A DNA stretch of 64,000 nt from Rhizophagus clarus. Its lineage: Eukaryota; Glomeromycota; Glomeromycetes; Glomerales; Glomeraceae. A program made the position numbers and the translations under genes. The stretch lies in NCBI GenBank assembly GCA_015698045.1, contig BLAL01000193.1, positions 1,083,001 to 1,147,000 on the forward strand, written 5' to 3'. The notes beneath the pieces are model-generated. The model was not told the origin of the DNA. It ran no database searches and saw only the letters and a program-made list of their open reading frames with translations. Shown here in pieces: positions 1 through 10,655 of this stretch (positions within the stretch are counted from its first letter, which is position 1; the number at the start of each line of letters is the position of its first letter).

Positions 1-1512
1 GTTAACATCGGCTCATTAAGAGTCACGTTCCATGACTTTAACGAAGAAAACACTTCTAATATCATCAAACAAGAATTAACAAACATATTCAACCGCAGCA
101 TCAAATTTGTTGACATACCCCAATCATACCCAACCGAGGTATTTGTCAACATCGTTCAAAATCAATATGGAAAAATACTCACATATAAAGAAATCATCAG
201 ACAAAGACGTAATACCACTCAACAACAAAGACCAAATCAAAGAAACTATAAACCACAACCACCTACCTACAAACAAATTCATATTGTATTTAAAGACGAA
301 CAACCAGTCAAAAATTTCTTCGCGAAAGAGATCTACAGTCTTAAAATAGAAAATTGGGTATGTCGTATTTTACCCGCTGATCATTCTCATCCAGAACATG
401 ATAAAAGAAGTAAATTCGGATACAAAATAACAGGTCTACCAATGAATGCACAACTAGGAGATTTACACCCGATCCTTACACGCATTAATGCACAAACCTG
501 CACATTCGCACCTACAAACAATAGACAATTGCAAAAAGCTGCTTACGTCTATGTTAAAGAAAAAGATTATAAAGATCAAATCTTCCGAATCAAATGTTTC
601 AACACAATCATTTATGTTTTTCCACAAAACATACGCCTTTCATGCACTATTTGTGGAGATCCAACCCATGAATACACAAATTGTATGAACAAGCAAGATC
701 CCAATCAACGCCCTAGAGCGTTAACAATCGATAGAAATCACAACAAAAAACCAACCATCAACCAACAAATCTACAATCAATTCAAATCAATTATCGCCAC
801 ACAAAACGGAGAACGAATCATCCGTATGGACCAAAATAAACACATGCAACAAACAAAAATTAACCAGCCAACTCCCTATATTCCCAACATACCAGATAAC
901 TCAATGAAAATTAATCGGTTAGAACAAGAAATTAATGCTTTAAAAACCCAACTTAAGGTATTAGCCGATGAAAATAACTCACTTAAGAAAGAACTTACGA
1001 TAGTCAAGGAAAGTATCGCGACCAATACTAAAGAATTATTATACATGAAAGAACAACTTAACCATGTTAACACCAAATCAGACATCATGATTCAAAAACT
1101 GGATGAGATCGCGCTATACCAAAACAATTCACCTCCACACATTAATAGAAATGAATGTGCAAATCAAATGACTGATACCACTATATCACATCCCAACGCA
1201 ACGCTCAATACTAATAATAACATTTCCACAGAAAGACAACGAAAAATACAAATGGTTTCATTACCCGAATACGAAGGCCAAAATACCACGTCGGCACCCG
1301 TACAATACCCAATGGAAGACATCAATTCAATCCAAGGCCATTCAGAAATTGGCAGGATGGAAAGAGAATACGACGCCGAATATTATGACCAAAATAACGA
1401 GGAAGTTGAATATAACTACAATAATATGGAAACTCCAGAAGGAAACGAAGGACTTCTTTCACGTTTCACCAACTATATTGGAGGCAGACCGCCTAACCCA
1501 CATCGTTACTGA
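1..1512 (+). CDS. LINE ORF1 protein, zinc knuckle and coiled coil (5' partial)
   Basis: The frame is open from the first base of the window to the TGA at 1510-1512, so the visible ATG at 442 is internal and the true start lies upstream. About 503 codons are visible. In order there is an N-terminal region resembling nucleic-acid-binding ORF1 domains, a CCHC zinc knuckle CxxCxxxxHxxxxC encoded at 643-684, a polar linker, and a strong heptad coiled coil at about 904-1125 (leucine-rich, beginning near INRLEQEINALK). In LINEs this protein binds element RNA and forms the ribonucleoprotein needed for target-primed reverse transcription. It overlaps the open frame of ORF2. Family assignment rests on the knuckle, the coiled coil and the position before ORF2. 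Confidence 0.85.
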   Translation, partial: VNIGSLRVTFHDFNEENTSNIIKQELTNIFNRSIKFVDIPQSYPTEVFVNIVQNQYGKILTYKEIIRQRRNTTQQQRPNQRNYKPQPPTYKQIHIVFKDEQPVKNFFAKEIYSLKIENWVCRILPADHSHPEHDKRSKFGYKITGLPMNAQLGDLHPILTRINAQTCTFAPTNNRQLQKAAYVYVKEKDYKDQIFRIKCFNTIIYVFPQNIRLSCTICGDPTHEYTNCMNKQDPNQRPRALTIDRNHNKKPTINQQIYNQFKSIIATQNGERIIRMDQNKHMQQTKINQPTPYIPNIPDNSMKINRLEQEINALKTQLKVLADENNSLKKELTIVKESIATNTKELLYMKEQLNHVNTKSDIMIQKLDEIALYQNNSPPHINRNECANQMTDTTISHPNATLNTNNNISTERQRKIQMVSLPEYEGQNTTSAPVQYPMEDINSIQGHSEIGRMEREYDAEYYDQNNEEVEYNYNNMETPEGNEGLLSRFTNYIGGRPPNPHRY

Positions 1513-1531
1513 AATCGCCCTGTTTGACCAA

Positions 1532-4500
1532 ATGAATAGACTAGGAGCCTCGATAACTCCTAGCATCAGAACGAACAAATTTATAATACAAAAACAAAAA
1601 ATACAAAAAAATAGAGATAACTTCAATAAAAATCACAAAAAAAGAAAACATGACGAAATAGACCAAAATTTACTACATAATCATGACACCAACAACCCAA
1701 CTAGCGACACAAACAGACAATTCTTTAACCCTAACTTTAAAAACATAGGTCAATTTTTTAACCCATACATCACCTTCTCTAATAACAAACACTACACACC
1801 ATGCATAGGTATCGCCACACACAATATTAGAGGTAATTTCAAAAATAAATTACCAGACATACTCAATACAATGATCAACAACAACATACATATCCTACAC
1901 ATTTGTGAAACACACGAATCGCAAGCTCCACATCATGAATCATCTAAAGCACATCGATCTTTCTCCATACAAAAAGTCACTCACACACCAAACCTTCACT
2001 CCGACATGGAAGAAAATACACAATTCCATATCATTAACAATCCAATAAATGATGGTAGCAGAAACGCTGGCAACGCCATCATCATTTCAGACCTATTTTA
2101 CAAACACATAGGCAAAATCCACACGATACCGGGACGTTATATATATATAAAACTAATTTTCAAAAACAAATATCAAATTAATCTCTTTGGTTTCTACCTA
2201 CCCACGAACAGTACCACCAATCGACAAAACATTTACAACACAATAACTGATACATACAAACAACACTTTTGCAATAAAATCAACACACACACGTACAACT
2301 TCGTACTAGGGGACTTCAATGACAACGACGTCTTTTTTAACGAAGATCAACTTATCCCTATACGAACAGATCAGAAAACAGTACCAATTTATAGGAAAAA
2401 ATTTTTCGAATTATTAAGAGATCAACAATATTGTGACGTCCAAAAAAAGCTATTAACACACCCACCCAACACATATAAAAACTATCATGGTGAATTTCGA
2501 TTAGATTACATTTACGCGAATAATCTCATACTCGACCGTATTAATAATACTGACGTAATAACGGACTACTGTTACGCTTCAGACCATGACATGGTAGTCA
2601 TGCATATATTAACAAATGATCTTTTCAGACCTAACGTAGATAGGACACGATCAAACGACACGGAACAACCCACCAACAAAAAAACCCTCAACGACCATTA
2701 TTTTGTCAAAGACAATGAAACCTGGTCAAAATATCATAACAAAGTCAATCATAAACTAAATGAACCAAGTTATAATAAAGTTTTCAAAAACACAACCAAC
2801 ACACACACAATTAATACACAAGCTGAAACCCTTCACCAAACGTTAGTCAAAATCGCAAAAGACAATTTTAAGATTAAGAAATTCAAACCTCAAGACAGAT
2901 ACGAGGAACCTCTCTTAATCAGACAAATTAGCAATGCAAAAAAGAAAATTGGTACACTTATACACCATTTCAAATTTTTTGTTAAACTACACATCCTTCC
3001 GACCGACCCACACAACACCAATACGTTACCACCTGACCTAGACAAGTATTATCGCAAAGACAAATTTTGGACCGAACGAGCTATAACCAAACTAACAATG
3101 CTTAGTAAAAAATTCAATTTTATGTATAACTGGCCGAACACACTTGATGATCAAAATCACGTTGAAATTAAACTTCAATTAACAAACTTACATGAAAGCA
3201 TTAACAAAGAATACGCACGTGCAACCAACAAACACAACCTACACAATATCAACAAATACATCGAAAGAAGACAACAAGACTTCAATAATAACCAAACCAG
3301 AATGTTAAATTCAATACTAGAACGTAAACCACAAAAAATTACAATCGACCGTTTGATCATCACATCAGATACGGATGAAATACAGCTAATTACAAACGAG
3401 GAAGATATAGACAAATTAACAATCAATCACTTTCAAAATATAGGTTCGTCATCACACGACTCAACTAACTTCACCACCATGGACAACTTACCAACTTTCT
3501 GGCGACATATCTACCGAACCAAACCGAAACCTCAAATACTTAAAGACCAATTAATTGCCCCCATTACGAGTAATGAATTGCAAATGACCATACAATCATT
3601 ACCAAACAACAAAGCCCCAGGACCAACGGGGATCACCTATGAATTTTGGAAACATTTCCCTAAACGCCATTATACGAAATTACTAATTTTATTTAATAAT
3701 ATTTTGCAAACGGGACATATACCGTCAGCATGGAAATCAGCACTTTTATATCCTATACCCAAACCGGAATTTTGGAATTACCAACTTGAAAAAACCAGAC
3801 CTATAATCCTACTTGAATCATTACGTAAGATTTTCGTCAAAATCATCACTGATCGTCTCAACAAGTTCCTACACACTACCAATGCTCTACAACCGAATAA
3901 TCAGGCTGGCATCGCAGGATCATCGACTGCTGAAATCATATTAACAATACAAACATGCATAGATATCAATTTAGCACAAAATCGCAAATTTTACATCATG
4001 GTTCAAGATTTAAGCAAAGCGTATGACCGCATTAATCTTGACCTGTTAACTAAAGCCATGGATCGCCTTGACCTACCAAATTTATTCCAAATGATGATAA
4101 TTAACCTTTTTAAAGGCCACAAAAATAGGGTCATTATAGGTGACCATTTAACGAACTCATTTGACCTTACCACGGGCATTATCCAAGGTGAAGTTATCTC
4201 TCCTATATTATGGGTTTTGTATTATGACCCACTTTTCGAAGCAATCAACAACACTACGATGGGCGGTATCGACCTACAAGCAGAACATCCGAAGGATATT
4301 TATGACTCCAACTTGACAGAAAACTCGCACAAATTACAGCTAAATTGTAAATTACAAGGATATCTAGACGACACGACGTGGCTTAACAATTCATTACACC
4401 ACCTAGAAGAACATTTAAGAATCGCTGACGAATTTTATAACTTTAGTAATATTAAAATCAACAAGTCGAAATGTCACCTCTTAACAAACGATAAAGCATT

Positions 4501-6373
4501 AGTTAAAGAAGGTACTACAAATATTCAATTTGGTTCTACTAACATCACTGTTGATGTAGTAGGAAAAAATGACAATCTCAGAATATTAGGAGCGCATTTT
4601 AACGCCTTTAACAATCATAACAAACTCTACCATAAGATCATAAACACCACTAATCATATGACGCACATGATAAAGAAAAAGAAGATAACGGAAGATATGA
4701 TCATATACGTTATCAACAAAGTTATACTACCAAGAGTTGAATACATGACACAACATATCATAGTACCTGCTCACATTAACAACAGAATTAATATTATATT
4801 GAGATCAGCTTTCAAATCTGTTTCTAATCTACCAAAAAACTTTTACACAGCTGCTATACATACCCCTATCGCACCTAACATCATCGACTTTCACGACTTA
4901 CAAATTCGTGCTAAAATGGCTAATTTTTATGCTGCATCATTTAACCCTATTACATCAGATTGTATTAAAATTCTCCTTTTACTCTCACAAACCAATTTTT
5001 GGTACCCCCGTTCGCCCATTAATATTATACAAACATTTCCGAAACCGCTCACAAAATTTAATAACATTGAACGTTTTATACATCTATTACGAAATTATAA
5101 CTTCACTTTTACTACAAATTTCGCGTTTTCAACAAAAGGAGGTTTCTTTCCAATTGTCGATTACCTTATTAATCCGACCTATTTTTTCAGATATATCAAA
5201 TCTTTGAAGACAAAGAAGATCATGTTCCTTGACCAAATCATACAACCTGACAGTTCATTTTTCAAATCCTGGGACGAAATCCGATGCACAACACCGAATA
5301 AAAAAGGACCAGTTCCGCTATGGTACAAACATATGATCGATCAATACACCATTAACCCCAACACGTTACGCCTTAATTTTGATCTACCTGGGTTACCACA
5401 ACAACAATTACGATTAAATCGTCCTAAGAAAAATTTTACATCACCCAACCAAACACTTTATCCACGTAACACATGGACGTACTTTTGGTCACCGGTAATT
5501 AAGGATGTAGTATACGGCAAGATTCTTAGTAAAGACAACCATAGCCCATCCTCTCCAATGATGATTATAGAACATTGGGTTCCTACTACTATAAACACAT
5601 CGAACAATCAGGATAACGAACGTACGCCCAAATCACGTGATAACATCCTCCAACAATGCGAAGGATGTAATCTACACTATCCGTATTACCTTGCGGATTT
5701 AAGACCCAAATGTATCATACTTCAAGCTTTAGACAAAAGTTTAGACCTAAAGATCAAACCGAAAAGTTCGCTTCCTATCAACCAGGATGCACTACGGACA
5801 CGTAAATCGCGGCAAGAACCGCTTTGTCAAACTACCAAGAGTCATCATACGTTACGAACTCTAGCATACAACGACTATTTACGTATACATCAATTACTTA
5901 ACTCGGACCGAATATCAACAATTAATACTGATACAATGGACTCCCGAGTTGAACCATACCAATATCCTTTATCATTTTTACATTTTTATTTTTCTTTATC
6001 TCATGACACGAAACAATATTTATATCGTTTTTATAATGTTTTATTAAATTTTTCGTTTGATCAAGTTATAGATATATATACAGATGGTTCTTGTAACTTC
6101 GATCAACATCAAGATGTGACCATGGGACTAGGTTGGCACGTTACTCGTCCTGTTACTCCTACTCCGATTTCATTTTCGGGCGCCTGTAAACATTTCCCGT
6201 CATCCACTAAAGCGGAAGCATACGCGATTTGTACAGCTCTGCTTATTTGTCCCCCAAACTCGACTATTAATATTTACACAGACTCACAGTGTTGTATCAA
6301 CACCTTCCATAATATCACACAACGCCTTGTCACACCCAGAAGACAATTGAAAATTCCCAACCACCATATATAG
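1532..6373 (+). CDS. LINE ORF2: endonuclease, reverse transcriptase, start of RNase H
   Basis: This is the catalytic polyprotein of the LINE. The frame is open from before 1349, overlapping ORF1; the ATG at 1385 lies inside ORF1 and the first ATG after the ORF1 stop is at 1532, 19 bases downstream, which I take as the likelier start. An APE-type endonuclease spans about 1800-2620 (HNIRGN near 1818, ICETH, catalytic SDHD at 2579-2590). A reverse transcriptase spans about 3540-4600 (NNKAPGPTGI, QDLSKAYDR ending at 4030, the QGEVISP block, and the active site YLDD at 4361-4372 in place of the commoner YADD). RNase H begins with IYTDGS near 6074 and has the E and second D of the catalytic set (KAEAYAI, IYTDSQ). 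Translation ends at a TAG at 6371-6373, inside the RNase H domain; the same frame continues downstream. Confidence 0.9.
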   Translation: MNRLGASITPSIRTNKFIIQKQKIQKNRDNFNKNHKKRKHDEIDQNLLHNHDTNNPTSDTNRQFFNPNFKNIGQFFNPYITFSNNKHYTPCIGIATHNIRGNFKNKLPDILNTMINNNIHILHICETHESQAPHHESSKAHRSFSIQKVTHTPNLHSDMEENTQFHIINNPINDGSRNAGNAIIISDLFYKHIGKIHTIPGRYIYIKLIFKNKYQINLFGFYLPTNSTTNRQNIYNTITDTYKQHFCNKINTHTYNFVLGDFNDNDVFFNEDQLIPIRTDQKTVPIYRKKFFELLRDQQYCDVQKKLLTHPPNTYKNYHGEFRLDYIYANNLILDRINNTDVITDYCYASDHDMVVMHILTNDLFRPNVDRTRSNDTEQPTNKKTLNDHYFVKDNETWSKYHNKVNHKLNEPSYNKVFKNTTNTHTINTQAETLHQTLVKIAKDNFKIKKFKPQDRYEEPLLIRQISNAKKKIGTLIHHFKFFVKLHILPTDPHNTNTLPPDLDKYYRKDKFWTERAITKLTMLSKKFNFMYNWPNTLDDQNHVEIKLQLTNLHESINKEYARATNKHNLHNINKYIERRQQDFNNNQTRMLNSILERKPQKITIDRLIITSDTDEIQLITNEEDIDKLTINHFQNIGSSSHDSTNFTTMDNLPTFWRHIYRTKPKPQILKDQLIAPITSNELQMTIQSLPNNKAPGPTGITYEFWKHFPKRHYTKLLILFNNILQTGHIPSAWKSALLYPIPKPEFWNYQLEKTRPIILLESLRKIFVKIITDRLNKFLHTTNALQPNNQAGIAGSSTAEIILTIQTCIDINLAQNRKFYIMVQDLSKAYDRINLDLLTKAMDRLDLPNLFQMMIINLFKGHKNRVIIGDHLTNSFDLTTGIIQGEVISPILWVLYYDPLFEAINNTTMGGIDLQAEHPKDIYDSNLTENSHKLQLNCKLQGYLDDTTWLNNSLHHLEEHLRIADEFYNFSNIKINKSKCHLLTNDKALVKEGTTNIQFGSTNITVDVVGKNDNLRILGAHFNAFNNHNKLYHKIINTTNHMTHMIKKKKITEDMIIYVINKVILPRVEYMTQHIIVPAHINNRINIILRSAFKSVSNLPKNFYTAAIHTPIAPNIIDFHDLQIRAKMANFYAASFNPITSDCIKILLLLSQTNFWYPRSPINIIQTFPKPLTKFNNIERFIHLLRNYNFTFTTNFAFSTKGGFFPIVDYLINPTYFFRYIKSLKTKKIMFLDQIIQPDSSFFKSWDEIRCTTPNKKGPVPLWYKHMIDQYTINPNTLRLNFDLPGLPQQQLRLNRPKKNFTSPNQTLYPRNTWTYFWSPVIKDVVYGKILSKDNHSPSSPMMIIEHWVPTTINTSNNQDNERTPKSRDNILQQCEGCNLHYPYYLADLRPKCIILQALDKSLDLKIKPKSSLPINQDALRTRKSRQEPLCQTTKSHHTLRTLAYNDYLRIHQLLNSDRISTINTDTMDSRVEPYQYPLSFLHFYFSLSHDTKQYLYRFYNVLLNFSFDQVIDIYTDGSCNFDQHQDVTMGLGWHVTRPVTPTPISFSGACKHFPSSTKAEAYAICTALLICPPNSTINIYTDSQCCINTFHNITQRLVTPRRQLKIPNHHI

Positions 6374-7624
6374 TTTGTAATTATGAAAATTATCAAAGAC
6401 AACCGGTTAACAGTCAACCTTCATAAAGTCAAAGCACATTCAGATAATGAACACAATGACAAAGCGGATACCTTGGCTAAGACTGGCCATACATCACCAC
6501 ACTTAATTGTACTCGACAAACATCACGTACCGACGAACATCCACATAGTGTGGGATCAACATCACGATAATATTACGATCGACCACAATATTCGCCATAT
6601 TGCCCGGGACATTGGTAACCGACAGAAGTTCTATGCATGGTTAGATTATAACACCAATACCGATTTAAAGACTGCTTCCTTCAATCAGATAATTGACTGG
6701 CCTTGTACAGAAAAATTTTTTAACTTCAACCCTGACGACCGACCTACTAGTCATAAACTCACCAAATTTAGAGCCTGGCAACGCAAAGCAATTAATAACC
6801 TCGTCCCCACCATGGACATAATGTCGTTACGCTATCCCAAATTATTCCGCGATGTATTAAACTGTTGGAGTTGCAGACTACACCCGGAAACTAACACATC
6901 ACTCTGGCTTTGCTCAATCAACCTTGAAGTATTACGCCCTCATATAGTTAAATACACACAGGACTTACAGCAATATATTAGACAAACGTGTGATCATGGA
7001 GATTTTCTACTCACACAAGAGATCAATAACAACGCCATATTTAAATATTTCCTGACACCAATAGGAAGTACAGCTCCACCGGACGCGGCTAGCCCTTTCC
7101 TCCTTACATGTCGACAAATTATCACACACGATTTTAGTGCTCTCTTCAAAGGCAAATACAAGAATAAAAAGACACTACATCTAACTATACTTCACAAATT
7201 TTATGAACTTACTCAATTAATTAAACGAATTATTTGGAAACCCCGAAATGATAATTTCAAGAAATGGAAAACTGTTCATCAGGTGAAAAAACACACATAT
7301 CGTCAACACCGTCAAAGACATAAACGAACATCAAGCCCGGACGATGCTAATCTGTACAGAGCTGACGCTGATCATGAATCCCACCGACGACATATTCGTG
7401 CTGATAAATTTCACACCCGACACTTTTATCAAACCGCTTCATTTAGGAGTTTACAAGATCACAGCGTTGCTTTTATATATGCAACGTCGAGTAACTTTCG
7501 CCACCATGGTCCATGGTCTTCTCATGTCGTTGATACGACCTCTTCATATAATATAGATTTTTTTCTTTTTTCTTTTTGTAATTCTAGTTCTTCTGTAGCT
7601 TATAGTTTTTTCTGGTGCGTTTAA
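6374..7624 (+). pseudogene. LINE ORF2 C-terminus after an in-frame TAG
   Basis: This stretch is in the same frame as ORF2 and carries the missing end of RNase H: VKAHSDNEHNDKADTLAK, the block with the last catalytic histidine and aspartate. A cysteine-containing region follows (LNCWSCRL and a later LWLC at about 6862-6918), as in C-terminal domains of many LINE ORF2 proteins. The TAG at 6371-6373 separates it from the rest, so without readthrough it is made only if translation restarts, for example at the ATG at 6383. The last 60 or so codons are low in complexity and run to a TAA at 7622-7624; the genuine C-terminus may lie earlier. Confidence 0.75.
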
Positions 7625-7819
7625 TTTGAAGTTCTCCTAGGACTCGGTAGGTTGGTTTAAAACCTTCCTCTGGTTCGAAGGCGGACAAAGCTGGGTCTTT
7701 TAGAAACGGTGATAGTTAGTTATGGATCATTTATTTTCGTTCTTGTTTTTCTTGGTCGACAATATTGTTTCTGTTCTAATTGTTTGTACGCCAGATAAAA
7801 ATAAAAAATATGTCCAAAT

Positions 7820-7905
7820 GACATAAGGTCATAACCTTAGGCCAACACTGAATAAAACTACTCAAAAACTAAATAAATAAAAATAGAAAGAAAAATAATG
7901 TGTTA
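7820..7905 (+). other. LINE 3' stem-loop and A-rich tail
   Basis: After about 200 bases of 3' UTR there is a short perfect inverted repeat (TAAGGT, four-base loop, ACCTTA; 7824-7839), then an A-rich run of AAATA-like units to about 7905. A 3' hairpin followed by a simple A-rich repeat is the arrangement LINE reverse transcriptases often recognise. The 3' boundary is judged by eye from where the A-rich units end. Confidence 0.5.
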
Positions 7906-9298
7906 AAAGCCGTAAAAAAAGGCACCAAATTTGAAGCTGATTGGATGCTGATTAACGTAAGCCGCAGAAAAAAATTTTTTTACTATCACTAAAAAAGTTA
8001 ATCAACCAATACTTTTCCAGTAATCACTTACCAGGAGCTAAAAATTAACTTTTTTATCAACGAATTTGCCGATCAAAAGGTTAGTCATAGAACAGGCGCG
8101 GGCCGCGGACGCAGCAAACGTCGCATAATTAAAATATGCTATCTGAATTATTATTTTATTTCATCTTATATTTTTTTGAACACGATCATTATAATTCGTT
8201 TCACTGTAATATAATATGCGTAATATTTTATTTATAATACTATTTTTATATATATCACACGAATATAAGGATATGGCTTTTGCCACTGTTTTAATCATAA
8301 ATCTGTCAGTATGAATAAAAAATTTGATTTTATATTACGTATCCTAACACATTGCGTTTCAGGTAAACCTATTCTCAAAATCAAAAGCGTTTCACCATGT
8401 TTCGCACAATATAAACTACCTCCAAAACTTTAATTTGGAAATGAGTTGTTACATATATATACTGTATATATATAGCTCATTTTAGACAAAGATTCAAAAA
8501 CAATAGACCATAATTAAATATTATAAAGAGATCAGAATTTTTTATTCGTTATCTAGGTCAATATGTGGCTAACTTATGTCTTAAAATTACGTGTACGAAA
8601 AAAAGTGATAGTTATACCAGGATAAATAAGGAGGTTTTAACTTTAGCATCTACCGAAAAAAAGACAGTTCTCAATCTTCTGGTGAGGACGGAGATAAATT
8701 AGTTGTGGATCTGTTGTCAACTCTATTTCATTTAGTGCCGGAGGAGTTTATTTCCTCCAGGGCCAGTTTAAATTTGTATAACCATTTTTCTGCCGTTTTT
8801 TAATTAAAAATTAATACTTATCGTATTAACGAATGTAATACTGTAGGTTAGTCTAATTACTCTAATACTGTCATCGCCTTTAGCAGTGGGGCACTTCTTT
8901 CGTAAACCAACGCTAATTACCGTTATTCTGCGTAGGTTTTCTTTCGTCCTTTGTTTCGCTTCACCTGGGACTTCTGGAAAGAACGGGAATGGGTTTCTAA
9001 TTGTAATTATTAAATGCAAATGCGTTTCTCCTTATTAATAAAGTTTCGTCGTCAAATCCCATTTATTAATTTATTTTATCACGTGACACTAGATTAAAAA
9101 TTTGATCTGAAATAGATTACTGTTTTTCTAATGAAGGGAACTCTCAATATAACTTAAATTATAATATTCAAGTGTTTAATTATGTATGCATCATATTGTG
9201 AATGTTTAACACCATATTTGATTGATTGATAAGCACTATTATTGTACATGTTCTATGTAAGCACTGGATATTTTCCACATATGTTATTGATTTATGAT

Positions 9299-9355
9299 AG
9301 TGATACACAAATTTTGATCACTTGATAAATAGTGATACACAAATTTTAATCACTT
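9299..9355. repeat. 32-bp tandem duplication
   Basis: The unit AGTGATACACAAATTTTGAT... occurs at 9299-9330 and again from 9331, with one G/A difference in the first 25 bases. It is a local duplication with no gene attached. Confidence 0.8.
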
Positions 9356-9456
9356 TATTATAAAATAATCAATAAGATACACGAAAAAGGCCCAGTTTGC
9401 TTACGTCAAACATATCCAATAAACGTGTTATTAGTCACGTTATATCTGATAAATAT

Positions 9457-9497
9457 TAACTGATCAGGTGGCCTTTTGCCACCTGATAAGTCAGTTA
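9457..9497. repeat. Hairpin-forming inverted repeat
   Basis: The left arm TAACTGATCAGGTGGC (9457-9472) and the right arm GCCACCTGATAAGTCAGTTA (9478-9497) are complementary apart from a few extra bases, around a TTTTG loop. It may be the core of a small inverted-repeat element; nothing links it to a gene. Confidence 0.7.
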
Positions 9498-9794
9498 TCA
9501 TTCAAAACATGACCAATAACAATTCATTATCTAAATATTCATTCATTTAACAATGATGGCGTAAATTGGCGTGCATATTTATTTATTGCGTGACATTGAG
9601 TAACATTCCAAAACTTTTGAGTCGATCTTTAACGTAAATAAAAAAATTTCTTTGTCAAGTGCGTGATATTAAAAGATAATCAATAGAGCTTATTCGTTTT
9701 TCTTTTATATACTGTAAATATTTTTTAAAACATTCCTGAAAACTATGTATACAGTAGTTTAGCTTTGTGTCATTATTTTTATCAATAGTAACAG

Positions 9795-9862
9795 TCAGTT
9801 ATCGGTCAGTTATAGCTCGTTAAGACTTAGGAAAACCGACCGACCGCTTGACCGAGTAATAC
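9795..9862. repeat. Fragment of the GACCGACCG repeat family
   Basis: The stretch with GTCAGTTATCGGTCAGTTAT and ACCGACCGACCGCTTGACCG matches the end sequences of the hAT-type elements at 13076-14089 and 39840-40479, but has no terminal TAGGGATGGC and no second end. It is a solo end or broken copy. Confidence 0.65.
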
Positions 9863-9995
9863 AATATTGATAAAACTGTATTTTTATGGTGAAATAACTT
9901 GCTTTTTCGCTACAAAAGTTATTTTTTTTTAATAATAAAAATGCAAAACCTAAATAGCTTTAAGAAAATTATTCTCTTTAAATTATAATAACTTG

Positions 9996-10287
9996 CCCTA
10001 TGAAAAAAAATATACTTAAAACATACTTATGCACTTTTAAAATGTACTTAAAATATACTTAATGTACTTAAAATGTTCTTAAAAATTTTAAAATGTACTT
10101 AAATTATACCTAAAATTGCAATTTTAAGTATATTTTAAGTGTAAATTTTTTGCACTTAAAATTGCAATTTTAGATATAATTTGAGTACATTTTAAAAATT
10201 TTAAGTGTATTTTAAGTACATTTTAAGCATATTTTAAGATTTAAGTATATTTTTAGTATATTTTAGAGAAATTTTTTTTTCATAGGG
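9996..10287. mobile_element. 292-bp AT-rich palindromic (foldback) element
   Basis: Ends CCCTATGAAAAAAAAT (9996) and ATTTTTTTTTCATAGGG (10287) are exact complements, and the interior continues as an imperfect palindrome of ACTTAAAATGTA-like units on the left and TACATTTTAAGT-like units on the right, meeting near 10140. This is the form of a MITE or foldback element. If CCC/GGG are flanking, the insertion would be at a TA dinucleotide; no longer target duplication is evident. It lies about 370 bp upstream of kinase paralog 1. Confidence 0.75.
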
Positions 10288-10550
10288 ATTGATAACAATA
10301 TTATTCAAATCTTAACGTTTTTTAAAGTTGTGATACTGCAGATTAATAATAAAAATACTGCTTATTTACACAGTAACTTTTTGTAATCCTGATTTGATTT
10401 TTCGTCATACCCACACCAAACTTATTCTTAATATACCCCCTTGTTTTACATTTATTACATTCCTTGTTCGATAAATAAAATTATACATTTTATTTATCAA
10501 CCAGTAAGGGATAAAATCCTACATCAACCGATTTGGACATAAATTTTTGA

Positions 10551-10564
10551 TTTGTGAAACAAAC
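10551..10564 (+). promoter_or_regulatory. Shared upstream motif TTTGTGAAACAAAC, kinase paralog 1
   Basis: The same 14-base motif, in the same orientation relative to the gene, is found upstream of paralogs 3, 4 and 5. Here it lies 92-105 bases before the ATG at 10656. Conservation across paralogs that have otherwise diverged upstream suggests a promoter element or 5' UTR signal carried along in the duplications. Confidence 0.55.
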
Positions 10565-10655
10565 TTTGGAGTTAAAAAAGTAACTTCTTTATTTTAAATA
10601 TTTTAATTTATAAAATCAAATCTTAAATAAAAATTAAATATTCAACTGGATTACT

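Larger units (their letters stand above)
1..7905 (+). mobile_element. Non-LTR (LINE) retrotransposon, 5' end outside window
   Basis: Two long overlapping ORFs, an ORF2 with endonuclease, reverse transcriptase and RNase H signatures, no long terminal repeats, and an A-rich 3' tail (about 7850-7905) identify a LINE of the RNase H-bearing I/Tad-like type. The element enters from the left edge, so its 5' UTR and any target-site duplication cannot be seen. The coding strand is strikingly rich in A and C and poor in G up to about 7.54 kb, unlike the surrounding AT-rich DNA. One in-frame stop in ORF2 suggests this copy is recently inactivated; otherwise both frames are open, so the insertion is probably young. 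Confidence 0.93.
7906..9995. other. Intergenic DNA with short repeats, no convincing gene
   Basis: No coding region is supported here; the open frame at 8804-9019 (-) is short and compositionally random. Visible structures are an inverted repeat at about 7991-8057 (AAAAAAGTTAAT and complement), a small GC-rich patch at about 8093-8126 (GGCGCGGGCCGCGG) that stands out against the AT background, a palindrome around 8451-8475, and the repeats listed separately at 9299, 9457 and 9795. Confidence 0.5.

Noticed and set aside
7344..7556. A 70-codon frame overlapping the C-terminus of LINE ORF2.
   Set aside because: It is offset from a frame that is open throughout and carries the RNase H and cysteine motifs; no independent support.
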